Positions 1 to 6,184 of a DNA stretch of 11,780 nt are shown piece after piece. The DNA comes from Fusobacterium sp. (GTDB lineage: Bacteria > Fusobacteriota > Fusobacteriia > Fusobacteriales > Fusobacteriaceae), in the NCBI GenBank assembly GCA_020024915.1, contig JAHHSZ010000054.1, forward strand, positions 1 through 11,780, read 5' to 3'. Position 1 is the first letter of the stretch. Each line of letters opens with the position of its first letter. The notes below the pieces were generated by a model. It saw only the letters and a program-made list of their open reading frames with translations. It did no database searches and was not told the DNA's origin. Both the position numbers and the translations under genes were made by a program.

Positions 1-53
1 ATAATTGGTCCTGAACCTATTACTAATACTTTTTTTATTGATTTATCTAACAT
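1..53 (-). CDS. carB: carbamoyl-phosphate synthase large subunit, N-terminal fragment (runs off the window)
   Basis: Only the first 17 or 18 codons are visible. They read M(M)LDKSIKKVLVIGSGPI, the typical start of CarB, whose glycine-rich GSGPI opens the first carboxyphosphate domain. An AGGAGG site lies at 59-64. Two in-frame ATGs follow, at 54-56 and 51-53; the second has the better 5-nt spacing, so I use it. The gene follows carA on the same strand after about 54 nt, so carAB is one transcription unit. CarB makes carbamoyl phosphate from bicarbonate, two ATP and ammonia, normally ammonia channelled from CarA. Identity rests on the short N-terminus plus the carA neighbour. Confidence 0.88.
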   Translation of the reverse strand, partial: MLDKSIKKVLVIGSGPI

Positions 54-58
54 CATTT

Positions 59-64
59 CCTCCT
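59..64 (-). promoter_or_regulatory. carB ribosome binding site
   Basis: AGGAGG on the minus strand. It lies 2 nt before the first ATG and 5 nt before the second, which favours the second ATG as the carB start. Confidence 0.75.
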
Positions 65-107
65 AAAATTTTGTTAAATTCTATACCTCAAATAACCTAA
101 AAATTTA

Positions 108-1142
108 TTATACAAGCTTTAAAAAATTTTCGAAAACATCATTTGAATCTCTATATAAATCTGGCATATATTGAACTCCACAGATTTTTAAAGCTTCATT
201 TTTTATTCCTTCGATTGTTTTTATGTTAACTCCTTGATGAGTTACCTCAAATCCTTCAGGAGCCTCGCTTACTACATATCCTGTATTTTGAGAAGTGATT
301 ATTACCTTTCCAGTCTCTAGATTTTTTACTGGATATCCACCTCTATGACCATATTTCAATTTTTCTACTTTTCCACCAAAGGCAAGTGCTATTACCTGTT
401 CTCCCAATACCTCTCCAAATATTCCTATCTTACCAGCTAATTTTTTTACCTCTTCTATTGTCTCACTTAAATTCTCTGGATTTCCAGGTCCATTTGAAAT
501 TACTAATGCATCTAAGTTTTGAGCTAGTATTTCCTCAGCTTTTGTGTTATATGGGAATACTACTACATTAAATCCCTTCTCTTTCATATAGTTAAGAGTG
601 CTGTTTTTTACTCCTAAATCAAGAACTCCAACTCTTTTTCCCTCATTAGCTATCTCATAGATCTCTTTTGTACTTACTTCAGCTACTACTTCTTTATTTG
701 AAAATCTATCAAATCTCTCTTGGATCTCCTTCTTTGTCAAATCCTCAGCTGTTATTATAGCTTTCATAGCACCATTATCTCTGATTATTTGAGTAAGGTA
801 TCTTGTATCAATTCCCTTAAATCCAATTACATTATATTGTCTTAAGAAACCATCTAAAGTCATTTCGCATCTAAAGTTATTTGGTAGCTTTGCATCTTCT
901 TTTATTATTAAAGCTCTTACTTGAACTTTGTTAGATTCCATATCCTCTATGTTTATTCCGTAGTTTCCTATCATGGGGTATGTCATTACTACCATTTGTC
1001 CACAATTTGAAGGATCAGTTAAGATCTCTTGGTACCCAGTCATTCCTGTGTTGAATCCTATCTCACCAACTGTCTCTCCCAACTCTCCAAAAATTTTCCC
1101 TTCAAAACTCATACCATTTTCAAGAATAAGTTTTCCTCTCAC
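108..1142 (-). CDS. carA: carbamoyl-phosphate synthase small subunit with a degenerate glutaminase site
   Basis: CarA normally hydrolyses glutamine and passes ammonia to CarB, for pyrimidine and arginine synthesis. The N-terminal CarA domain (about residues 1-165) is well kept, with FNTGMTGYQEILTDPS and TYPMIGNYGIN. The class I amidotransferase domain (about 170-344) keeps SNGPGNP (216-222) and KYGHRGG. The nucleophile motif usually written GICLGHQ is GEVLGEQ here (243-249): the catalytic Cys is Val245 and the neighbouring His is Glu248. The usual HPE that completes the triad is MPD (326-328), and QNHG is QNTG (286-289). So all three catalytic residues differ, while the reading frame is intact over 344 codons (family usually about 355-380). 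The start is GTG, 5 nt after AGGAGG. The fold and identity are clear. Loss of glutaminase activity is inferred from the missing residues; the complex would then depend on free ammonia or on another amidotransferase. Confidence 0.93.
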   Translation of the reverse strand: MRGKLILENGMSFEGKIFGELGETVGEIGFNTGMTGYQEILTDPSNCGQMVVMTYPMIGNYGINIEDMESNKVQVRALIIKEDAKLPNNFRCEMTLDGFLRQYNVIGFKGIDTRYLTQIIRDNGAMKAIITAEDLTKKEIQERFDRFSNKEVVAEVSTKEIYEIANEGKRVGVLDLGVKNSTLNYMKEKGFNVVVFPYNTKAEEILAQNLDALVISNGPGNPENLSETIEEVKKLAGKIGIFGEVLGEQVIALAFGGKVEKLKYGHRGGYPVKNLETGKVIITSQNTGYVVSEAPEGFEVTHQGVNIKTIEGIKNEALKICGVQYMPDLYRDSNDVFENFLKLV

Positions 1143-1181
1143 TTTGACCTCCTACATTTCTTAACATACTAAAATTTGCCC

Positions 1182-1216
1182 AAAAAAAATGATATAACAT
1201 CAAATGTCATATCATT
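1182..1216 (-). terminator. intrinsic terminator/attenuator in the carAB leader
   Basis: On the minus strand, AATGATATGACAT (1216-1204) pairs with ATGTTATATCATT (1200-1188) over 13 bp, including one G-U wobble, around a TTG loop. A run of eight T's ends at 1182. It lies between the promoter and the carA start, about 40 nt before the gene, so it can only stop transcription of the leader: an attenuator. The leader-ORF stop codon (1209-1207) is inside the 5' arm, so a ribosome finishing the leader would cover that arm. Confidence 0.8.
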
Positions 1217-1335
1217 GTCTTTAAATAATAATTAATAAACTTTAAAATAAATATATTTTTAAAAGAAAAATCGAAAGAAATATTAAGAAAATAATCATTA
1301 AACCTAGAATTTCTAATACTTAATAAACTCTTCAT
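1207..1335 (-). CDS. 42-aa leader peptide ORF upstream of carA (putative attenuator peptide)
   Basis: The ORF starts at ATG 1335-1333, after GGAGG with 7-nt spacing, and ends at TGA 1209-1207 inside the terminator's 5' arm. The peptide begins MKSLLSIRNSRFND and has seven Phe and two Arg in 42 residues. Codons 12-39 are about 60% U, with hardly any G or C. It resembles no protein I know and probably has no function as a peptide. Promoter, leader ORF, U-rich stretch and terminator are ordered as in the enterobacterial pyrBI leader. There, low UTP slows polymerase in the U-rich tract, the ribosome catches up, and the terminator cannot form. That comparison is inference; only the architecture is seen. 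The open frame extends further upstream to a TTG, but that TTG is the -35 box and would not be transcribed. Confidence 0.62.
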   Translation of the reverse strand: MKSLLSIRNSRFNDYFLNISFDFSFKNIFILKFINYYLKTMI

Positions 1336-1375
1336 GCTACTCCCTCCAATTTGTACCTTTTTTTTACTAGAAAAA

Positions 1376-1404
1376 ATTATATCTATTTTTTTAATTTCTG
1401 TCAA
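1376..1404 (-). promoter_or_regulatory. sigma70-type promoter of the carAB operon
   Basis: On the minus strand, TTGACA (1404-1399) and TATAAT (1381-1376) are separated by exactly 17 bp. Both hexamers match the consensus perfectly. Transcription should start near 1369, giving a leader of about 227 nt before the carA GTG. A promoter this strong fits control by attenuation rather than at initiation. Confidence 0.85.
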
Positions 1405-1442
1405 TACTTTTTTTATTTATTTTTAATATTTTTTCTTTTCTC

Positions 1443-1471
1443 TTGACTATTCCTTATTTATGTGTTAATAA
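1443..1471 (+). promoter_or_regulatory. possible promoter for the GrdX-like ORF
   Basis: TTGACT (1443-1448), a 17-bp spacer and TAATAA (1466-1471), with TG one base upstream as in an extended -10. It points away from the carAB promoter. The -10 match is poor and the implied leader is only about 11 nt, so this is tentative. Confidence 0.35.
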
Positions 1472-1488
1472 AATAACGAGGAGGTTGG

Positions 1489-1878
1489 ATGCTCATGGAT
1501 TATATTATAATAACTAACAATAACAAAGTATATGATATTTATAAAGAGAGCAATGAAGTGCTTTTTTTTCAAAAAAAAGATCTACTAGAGTTACTTAAAA
1601 TAATTAGAGATAAGATTTATGAAGGACACATTTTACTCTCAGATCCTATACTTATTAAATTAGCTACATCTGCTGTATCAATAACTAACGTCACAGGTCC
1701 ATCATTTAAAAGTTCAACTTTCATATCAGCACCAAAAATTCCACACTCTGTTTTTATTCCAAAGCTTCTACACTTCTCTAAAAACTTTTCATATAAAGGA
1801 TTAGCTAAATCTGGTTTAGCTGCCTCTGTAAACCCTGGACGACGTCCTTTTATACAATTTCCATATAAAGTAAATTGA
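1489..1878 (+). pseudogene. truncated GrdX-like ORF with an antisense-dtd tail
   Basis: The ORF has a strong GAGGAGG site (1478-1484) and starts at ATG 1489 or ATG 1495. Residues 1-53 resemble the N-terminal half of GrdX, a small protein of unknown function encoded with glycine reductase genes: YIIITNNNKVYDIYK, then LLELLKIIRDKIYEGHILL, matching the family pattern of TNN, RD and GHxLLxxP. The family normally continues with a conserved HPLSGS/KPNETPY stretch. Here similarity stops at about 1650, and the frame continues to 1878 only by reading antisense through dtd, whose own frame is conserved. I read it as the 5' half of a grdX-type gene fused tail-to-tail to dtd by a deletion. It could still be translated as a 129-aa hybrid. 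The family assignment is from memory of the motif pattern. Confidence 0.5.
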
Positions 1879-2108
1879 GATATTACTAGTAATTCTCCCT
1901 TTATATCCTCTAAACCTAAGTTCATTTTTCCCTCTGCATCCTCAAAAATTCTCAAGTCTTTTATCTTATTGGCTAACCAATTTACTTCCTTTTCCCCATC
2001 AGTATGTGTCACCCCTAATAGTACCATTAATCCTTTTTCTATTTTTCCAACTATCTCTCCATCTACAGTGACAGATGAGTATTTCACTCTTTGTATTACT
2101 GCTCTCAT
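1617..2108 (-). CDS. dtd: D-aminoacyl-tRNA deacylase
   Basis: Dtd removes D-amino acids wrongly attached to tRNA, and glycine from tRNA-Ala, in the cytosol. Signature motifs are SQFTL (residues 77-81) and NDGPVT (135-140), which carries the Gly-cisPro pair that selects D-substrates. KGRRPGF (87-93) and the N-terminal MRAVIQRV also fit. I start at ATG 2106-2108, 6 nt after GAGGTG; a GTG at 2117 lies inside that site and is unlikely. The protein is 163 aa against about 145-150 for the family. The last 18 or so residues, after VIDT, are extra and come from the strand opposite the truncated GrdX-like ORF, so the 3' end looks rebuilt by a deletion. The catalytic core is complete, so it should be active. 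Confidence 0.93.
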   Translation of the reverse strand: MRAVIQRVKYSSVTVDGEIVGKIEKGLMVLLGVTHTDGEKEVNWLANKIKDLRIFEDAEGKMNLGLEDIKGELLVISQFTLYGNCIKGRRPGFTEAAKPDLANPLYEKFLEKCRSFGIKTECGIFGADMKVELLNDGPVTLVIDTADVANLISIGSESKMCPS

Positions 2109-2137
2109 ATTTTTCACCTCAATACTTTTTATTTAAT

Positions 2138-2146
2138 ATCATAACA
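2138..2146 (-). promoter_or_regulatory. possible extended -10 promoter of dtd
   Basis: On the minus strand this reads TGTTATGAT: TATGAT (five of six consensus bases) preceded by TGn. It lies 30 nt upstream of the dtd ATG. I see no good -35 box, so it is tentative. Confidence 0.45.
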
Positions 2147-2194
2147 TTATTTTTTACAAAAGAGAAGATGATTCTAGAAATATTGTGAAAATAG

Positions 2195-2203
2195 TGATAT
2201 AAT
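2195..2203 (+). promoter_or_regulatory. extended -10 promoter of the pncB operon
   Basis: TGATATAAT is a perfect -10 with the TGn extension, 40 nt before the pncB start. No clear -35 is present at the right distance. Together with the dtd signal on the other strand, it makes the 135-nt gap 2109-2243 a divergent promoter region. Confidence 0.6.
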
Positions 2204-2243
2204 TACATAGGAATATCTTTAAAATTTATAAGGAGAAGAGTTT

Positions 2244-3755
2244 ATGGTAAGAAAAAAAACATTAACAGAATTTGCAAGAGTTATAAATTCAGATAGATAT
2301 CAATATACAGAGAGTGATATTTTTCTAATGGAACATATGGAGGAAAAAATAGCTATTTTTGACGTTTTTTTCAGAAAAACTGAAGATGGTGGTTTTGCTG
2401 TGGTAGCAGGTGTTCAAGAAGTTATCAGTCTAATCGAGATTCTAAATAATACATCTACTGAGGAAAAGAGAATGTATTTTTCTGAGATAATAGAAGAGCA
2501 ACACCTAGTTGATTATCTTTCTAATATGAAGTTTACTGGTGATATTTATGCTATGAGAGATGGAGAGATAGCTTATCCTAATGAACCTATATTAACAATA
2601 AAAGCTCCTCTAATTCAGGCAAAAATCTTAGAAACTCCTATACTTAATATTCTTAATATGCAAATGGCTATCGCTACTAAAGCTTCTAGAGTCACTAGAG
2701 CTGCCTATCCAGTTCCTGTTTCATCTTTTGGAAGTAGAAGAGCTCATGGATTTGACAGTGCTGTTGCTGGAAATAAAGCAGCTGTTATTGGTGGTTGTGT
2801 CAATCACTCTAATTTGGTTACTGAATATAAATATGGTATCCCTAGTATAGGTACCATGGCTCACTCATATGTTCAAACTTTTGGTGTTGGAAGTGAAGCA
2901 GAAAGAGCTGCTTTTGAGACTTTTATAAAACATAGACAAAACAGAGAGAAAAATGCTTTAATTCTCCTAATTGATACTTATAATACTTTAGGTATGGGAA
3001 TTAAAAATGCAATTGAAGCTTTTAGAAATTGTGGAATAGATGATTCATATAAGGGAATTTATGGAATTAGAATAGATTCTGGAGATTTGGCATATCTTTC
3101 TAAAAAATGTAGAGCAATTTTAGATGAAGCTGGATTTAAGAAAGCTAAAATTGTACTAACTAACTCACTAAATGAAGAGTTAATAAGATCTCTTAGGGAG
3201 CAAGGTGTTTGTGCTGATATTTATGGTGTTGGAGATGAGATCGCTGTAAGTAAATCTAATCCTTGTTTTGGTGGAGTATATAAAATTGTTCAAATTGATA
3301 ACAACCCTGTTATTAAACTTTCTGAAGATGTTGTTAAGATCTCTAATCCTGGATTTAAAGAGGTATATAGAGTCTATGATAATCATGGATTTGCCTATGC
3401 TGATCTGATTACTCTTATGAATGGTGACTCTGATAGAGAATTACTTATACAAGGAAAAAATCTTACTATTAGAGATGAGAAATATGATTTTAAATTTAGT
3501 GAGTTAAAAGAAGGAGAGTATACAATTAAAAGACTTACTAATGATTATATAATCAATGGTAAGATTAATACTGCTGAATATGAGAGATTATTTGATATAA
3601 TAGGTTGTCAGAAATACTATTTAGACAGCTTAAGAAAAGTCTCTCCTGAAAGAAAAAGACTTGAAAATCCACATAAATATAAAGTTGACCTTTCAGCTGA
3701 TCTAGTTGAATTAAAATACAAACTAATAAAGAATATCAAAGCTGAAATTAGATAA
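2244..3755 (+). CDS. pncB: nicotinate phosphoribosyltransferase
   Basis: This enzyme makes nicotinate mononucleotide from nicotinate and PRPP, using ATP, in the NAD salvage (Preiss-Handler) pathway. The family signature SFGSRRAHG is at 161-169. GTMAHS (203-208) carries the histidine that is phosphorylated in this family (His207). IDTYNT (243-248) and the later IDSGDL are the phosphate/PRPP-binding strands of the type II PRTase barrel. The length of 503 aa fits the longer bacterial form (about 480-490). ATG 2244 follows AGGAG by 8 nt. It is the first gene of a plus-strand string reaching to 8652; psd follows after 23 nt. The genes share no pathway, which is common in fusobacterial operons. Nothing looks damaged. 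Confidence 0.95.
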   Translation: MVRKKTLTEFARVINSDRYQYTESDIFLMEHMEEKIAIFDVFFRKTEDGGFAVVAGVQEVISLIEILNNTSTEEKRMYFSEIIEEQHLVDYLSNMKFTGDIYAMRDGEIAYPNEPILTIKAPLIQAKILETPILNILNMQMAIATKASRVTRAAYPVPVSSFGSRRAHGFDSAVAGNKAAVIGGCVNHSNLVTEYKYGIPSIGTMAHSYVQTFGVGSEAERAAFETFIKHRQNREKNALILLIDTYNTLGMGIKNAIEAFRNCGIDDSYKGIYGIRIDSGDLAYLSKKCRAILDEAGFKKAKIVLTNSLNEELIRSLREQGVCADIYGVGDEIAVSKSNPCFGGVYKIVQIDNNPVIKLSEDVVKISNPGFKEVYRVYDNHGFAYADLITLMNGDSDRELLIQGKNLTIRDEKYDFKFSELKEGEYTIKRLTNDYIINGKINTAEYERLFDIIGCQKYYLDSLRKVSPERKRLENPHKYKVDLSADLVELKYKLIKNIKAEIR

Positions 3756-3778
3756 ATATTATTTAGAAAGGTGTAATT

Positions 3779-4681
3779 ATGGAATTTAATAAAATTAAGT
3801 ATATTGAAAGAAAAACAGGGGAGATTAAGATTGAAAAGGTTCCAGGAGAAAAATATTTAAAATTTCTATACTACAATCCTCTTGGGGAACTTCCTTTAAA
3901 TCTTGTGATAAAAAGGAAATTTCTTACTGAGTACTATGGTAAACAGATGGATAAAAAAGAATCCACTAAAAAAATCCCTAGCTTTATAAAAGAAACTGGT
4001 ATTAATATTGAGGAAGCTAAAAAAACTATTGATCAATTTACCTCTTTCAATGATTTTTTCTATAGAGAGTTAAAAGATGGTGCTAGAAGTATTGACTTTG
4101 ATGAAAATGTCTTAACTTCACCAGCAGATGGAAAAATCTTTGTTTTTGAAAATTTGGAAAAAGAGAAAGAACTCTTTATAAAAGGGGATAAATTTACTTT
4201 GGAGGAGTTCTTTGAAGATAGTGAAGTAGCTAAAAAATATGAAGATGGAGTTTTTTTAATTGTGAGATTGGCTCCTATAGATTATCATAGATTTCACTTT
4301 CCTAGTGATGGAAAAATTAGTGCAAGTAAGCTTATTAATGGAGATTACTTCTCTGTTTCTACCCATGCAATTAAGAAAAATTTTAGAATTTTTTGTGAAA
4401 ATAAGAGAGAGATTTCAATTCTACAAACTAAAAATTTTGGAGATATAGCTATGATTGAAGTTGGAGCCACTATGGTCGGTGGAATAAAGCAGAGTTACAC
4501 TCCAGATAGCTTTGTAAAAAAAGGAGAAGAGAAGGGATACTTCTATTTTGGTGGGTCTACTTGTATTCTCGTATTTGAAAAAGATAAGATAAAAATAGAT
4601 AGAGATCTAGTAGAGAATACAAAAAATAGAATTGAAACAAAAGTTTATATGGGAGAAAAAATAGGAGTTGCTTTCAATTAA
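3779..4681 (+). CDS. psd: phosphatidylserine decarboxylase proenzyme
   Basis: Psd converts phosphatidylserine to phosphatidylethanolamine at the membrane. It is made as a proenzyme that cuts itself at Gly-Ser and turns the serine into a pyruvoyl cofactor. The cleavage motif FGGST is at 257-261, with the cut before Ser260; the small alpha chain would be the last 41 residues. SPADGK (114-119) carries the conserved Asp117 and DYHRFHFP (168-175) the conserved His residues of the self-cleavage relay. FTSFNDFFYREL (87-98) is also typical. The 300-aa length and the C-terminal ETKVYMGEKIG match the Clostridium-type Psd. AAAGGTG precedes ATG 3779 by 5 nt. It is the second gene of the operon; the next gene starts 3 nt after its stop, so translation is probably coupled. 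Confidence 0.95.
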   Translation: MEFNKIKYIERKTGEIKIEKVPGEKYLKFLYYNPLGELPLNLVIKRKFLTEYYGKQMDKKESTKKIPSFIKETGINIEEAKKTIDQFTSFNDFFYRELKDGARSIDFDENVLTSPADGKIFVFENLEKEKELFIKGDKFTLEEFFEDSEVAKKYEDGVFLIVRLAPIDYHRFHFPSDGKISASKLINGDYFSVSTHAIKKNFRIFCENKREISILQTKNFGDIAMIEVGATMVGGIKQSYTPDSFVKKGEEKGYFYFGGSTCILVFEKDKIKIDRDLVENTKNRIETKVYMGEKIGVAFN

Positions 4682-4684
4682 TAT

Positions 4685-5080
4685 ATGAAAAATAAAAGGA
4701 GATATTTTAGAATTGGGGATTTAGTTATATATCTATTTTTTATAGCTTTTTTTTCTATCTTAGGAAGTAGAGTCCTCAAATTAGGAGAAGAAAACCCTTC
4801 AAAAGTTGAGATTTATGTTGATGGAAATTTAAAATATGTTTACCCTCTACAAAAAGAGGAGAAGGATATTTTTGTTGATACAGTTTTAGGTGGTGTTAAT
4901 GTTAAATTTAAAGATAACAAAGTTAGAGTTACTACGTCTAATTCACCCAGAAAAATCAATGTTAAAAGAGGTTGGATAAGTTCACCTGGTGAAGCTATAA
5001 TTGGTATTCCTGATAAGTTATTTATCAAAATTGTGGGGGAAAAAAATAATAGTGATGATCTAGATTATATTATTAAATAG
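4685..5080 (+). CDS. membrane-anchored NusG domain II protein
   Basis: A 131-aa protein with a basic N-terminus (MKNKRRYFR), one membrane helix at about residues 11-29, and an outward-facing beta-rich domain. The stretch NSPRKINVKRGWISSPGEAI, followed by IGIPDKLFIKI, fits the NusG domain II family (DUF-type, Pfam PF07009), whose usual form is SPxKICVKxGWI. The family's cysteine is Asn here. The function of these proteins is not established. The resemblance is to the separate domain II found in some NusG proteins, not to the transcription factor as a whole. The only upstream GGAG is about 17 nt away, and the start is 3 nt after psd, so it probably depends on coupled translation. The family call is fairly firm; the role is unknown. 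Confidence 0.75.
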   Translation: MKNKRRYFRIGDLVIYLFFIAFFSILGSRVLKLGEENPSKVEIYVDGNLKYVYPLQKEEKDIFVDTVLGGVNVKFKDNKVRVTTSNSPRKINVKRGWISSPGEAIIGIPDKLFIKIVGEKNNSDDLDYIIK

Positions 5081-5089
5081 AGGTGAAAA

Positions 5090-6184
5090 ATGTCTAAAAA
5101 AAAATCTTTAAAATTCTTAGGAATTGGTATTATTTTAGTAGTTATTCAAAGCTTTTTTCAAGAACATGAAGCTTTTATAGCTATATATAGTAAATATATT
5201 GGGTATTTAACCCCACTTATCTACGCTTTTTTTATAACCATATTTTTAGATCCTGTAGTTTCTTTAATAGAAAAAAAATTCAATATGAAAAGGATTTTAG
5301 CTGTAATATCTACAATTATTTTTGTTAGTTTTATTATTTTTGTTGGAATAGCTACAGTTGCTCCTGAAGTTGGTAAAAGTTTAAGAGAACTCTATGATAA
5401 ACTTCCAATGATGCAAGAGCAGATTGAAAAATATGCAACTTTAGGAATTGATTTTCTAAAAGAAAAAAATATTCTAACTATTGGTGATACAGAAGTCAGA
5501 GAGAGTATCAATAGTTTCATAAAAGATAATATGACATCTATACAAGATTTTGGACTATCTGCTCTTTGGAATATTGTTTGGTGGGGTATTGCTTTTACAA
5601 AATTTTTCATTGGATTTTTTCTAGCTTTCCTAATTTTAATTGATAAAGAGTATTTTATTAGCTTTCTAAAAAATATTTTTTCAATTATACTTGGAGTTAA
5701 AAAAAGTTCAGCTACTCTCTGCTTTTTAGAAAAATCTAGAAAAATTTTAATGAGTTACATTTGGGGTAGAATTATCGTTTCTACTGCAGTTGGTTTTATT
5801 ACTTTTACTGTAATGTTCCTTACGAAAACTCCATATGCTGTAATTAGTGGTATTATGATTGGTTTAGGAAATATGATTCCTTTCATTGGCTCTATTGTAG
5901 CTGGCGTTATTGCTGTCTTTTTAGTGGCTCTTGCCAATCCATACAAGTTAATTTTCTTAGCTTTGGCAATCACAATTGCACAACTTGTAGATGGTTGGAT
6001 AATTGGTCCTAAAATTGTCAGTGAAACTGTAGGTATAAGAACATTTTGGATTGTTTTATCTATCTTAATTGGAGGTAGTCTTTTTGGTCCAGTTGGTATG
6101 TTCTTTGGAGTGCCTGTGTTTGGAATGTTAAAATTAATTTACTTAAAACTTTTAAAAAAAGAGGAGACAAAAATAGATGAATGA
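5090..6184 (+). CDS. AI-2E family transporter (permease, substrate unknown)
   Basis: A 364-aa integral membrane protein with about eight hydrophobic segments: near residues 8-24, 37-54, 68-90, 160-184, 222-244, 248-262, 264-283 and 285-345, the last covering two helices. A soluble loop lies at about 92-158. The C-terminal half has the family's hallmarks: GLGNMIPFIGSIVAG (258-272), then LVDGWIIGPKIVSETVG (299-315) and GSLFGPVGMFFGVPVF (329-344). Members have been linked to export of autoinducer-2, indole-like compounds or sodium/proton exchange, so the substrate cannot be named from sequence. AGGTG lies 4 nt before ATG 5090. The 3' end overlaps the next gene by 8 nt, which points to translational coupling. 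It is intact. Confidence 0.9.
   Translation: MSKKKSLKFLGIGIILVVIQSFFQEHEAFIAIYSKYIGYLTPLIYAFFITIFLDPVVSLIEKKFNMKRILAVISTIIFVSFIIFVGIATVAPEVGKSLRELYDKLPMMQEQIEKYATLGIDFLKEKNILTIGDTEVRESINSFIKDNMTSIQDFGLSALWNIVWWGIAFTKFFIGFFLAFLILIDKEYFISFLKNIFSIILGVKKSSATLCFLEKSRKILMSYIWGRIIVSTAVGFITFTVMFLTKTPYAVISGIMIGLGNMIPFIGSIVAGVIAVFLVALANPYKLIFLALAITIAQLVDGWIIGPKIVSETVGIRTFWIVLSILIGGSLFGPVGMFFGVPVFGMLKLIYLKLLKKEETKIDE

Noticed and set aside
386..1164. Plus-strand open frames opposite carA
   Set aside because: They lie wholly antisense to a conserved coding frame, with no ribosome sites or recognisable products.
1143..1375. T-box, PyrR-binding or other known riboswitch in the carA leader
   Set aside because: I found no T-box motif and no convincing competing antiterminator; only the single terminator hairpin is supported.
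1336..1404. Upstream extension of the carA leader ORF to a TTG at 1404
   Set aside because: That TTG is the -35 hexamer of the carAB promoter and would not be in the transcript; the ATG at 1335 has the ribosome site.
2109..2117. GTG at 2117 as the dtd start
   Set aside because: It lies within the GAGGTG ribosome site; ATG 2108 has proper spacing and gives the family's usual MRAVIQR start.
3180..3386. Minus-strand open frame inside pncB
   Set aside because: It is a shadow of the pncB frame with low-complexity content.
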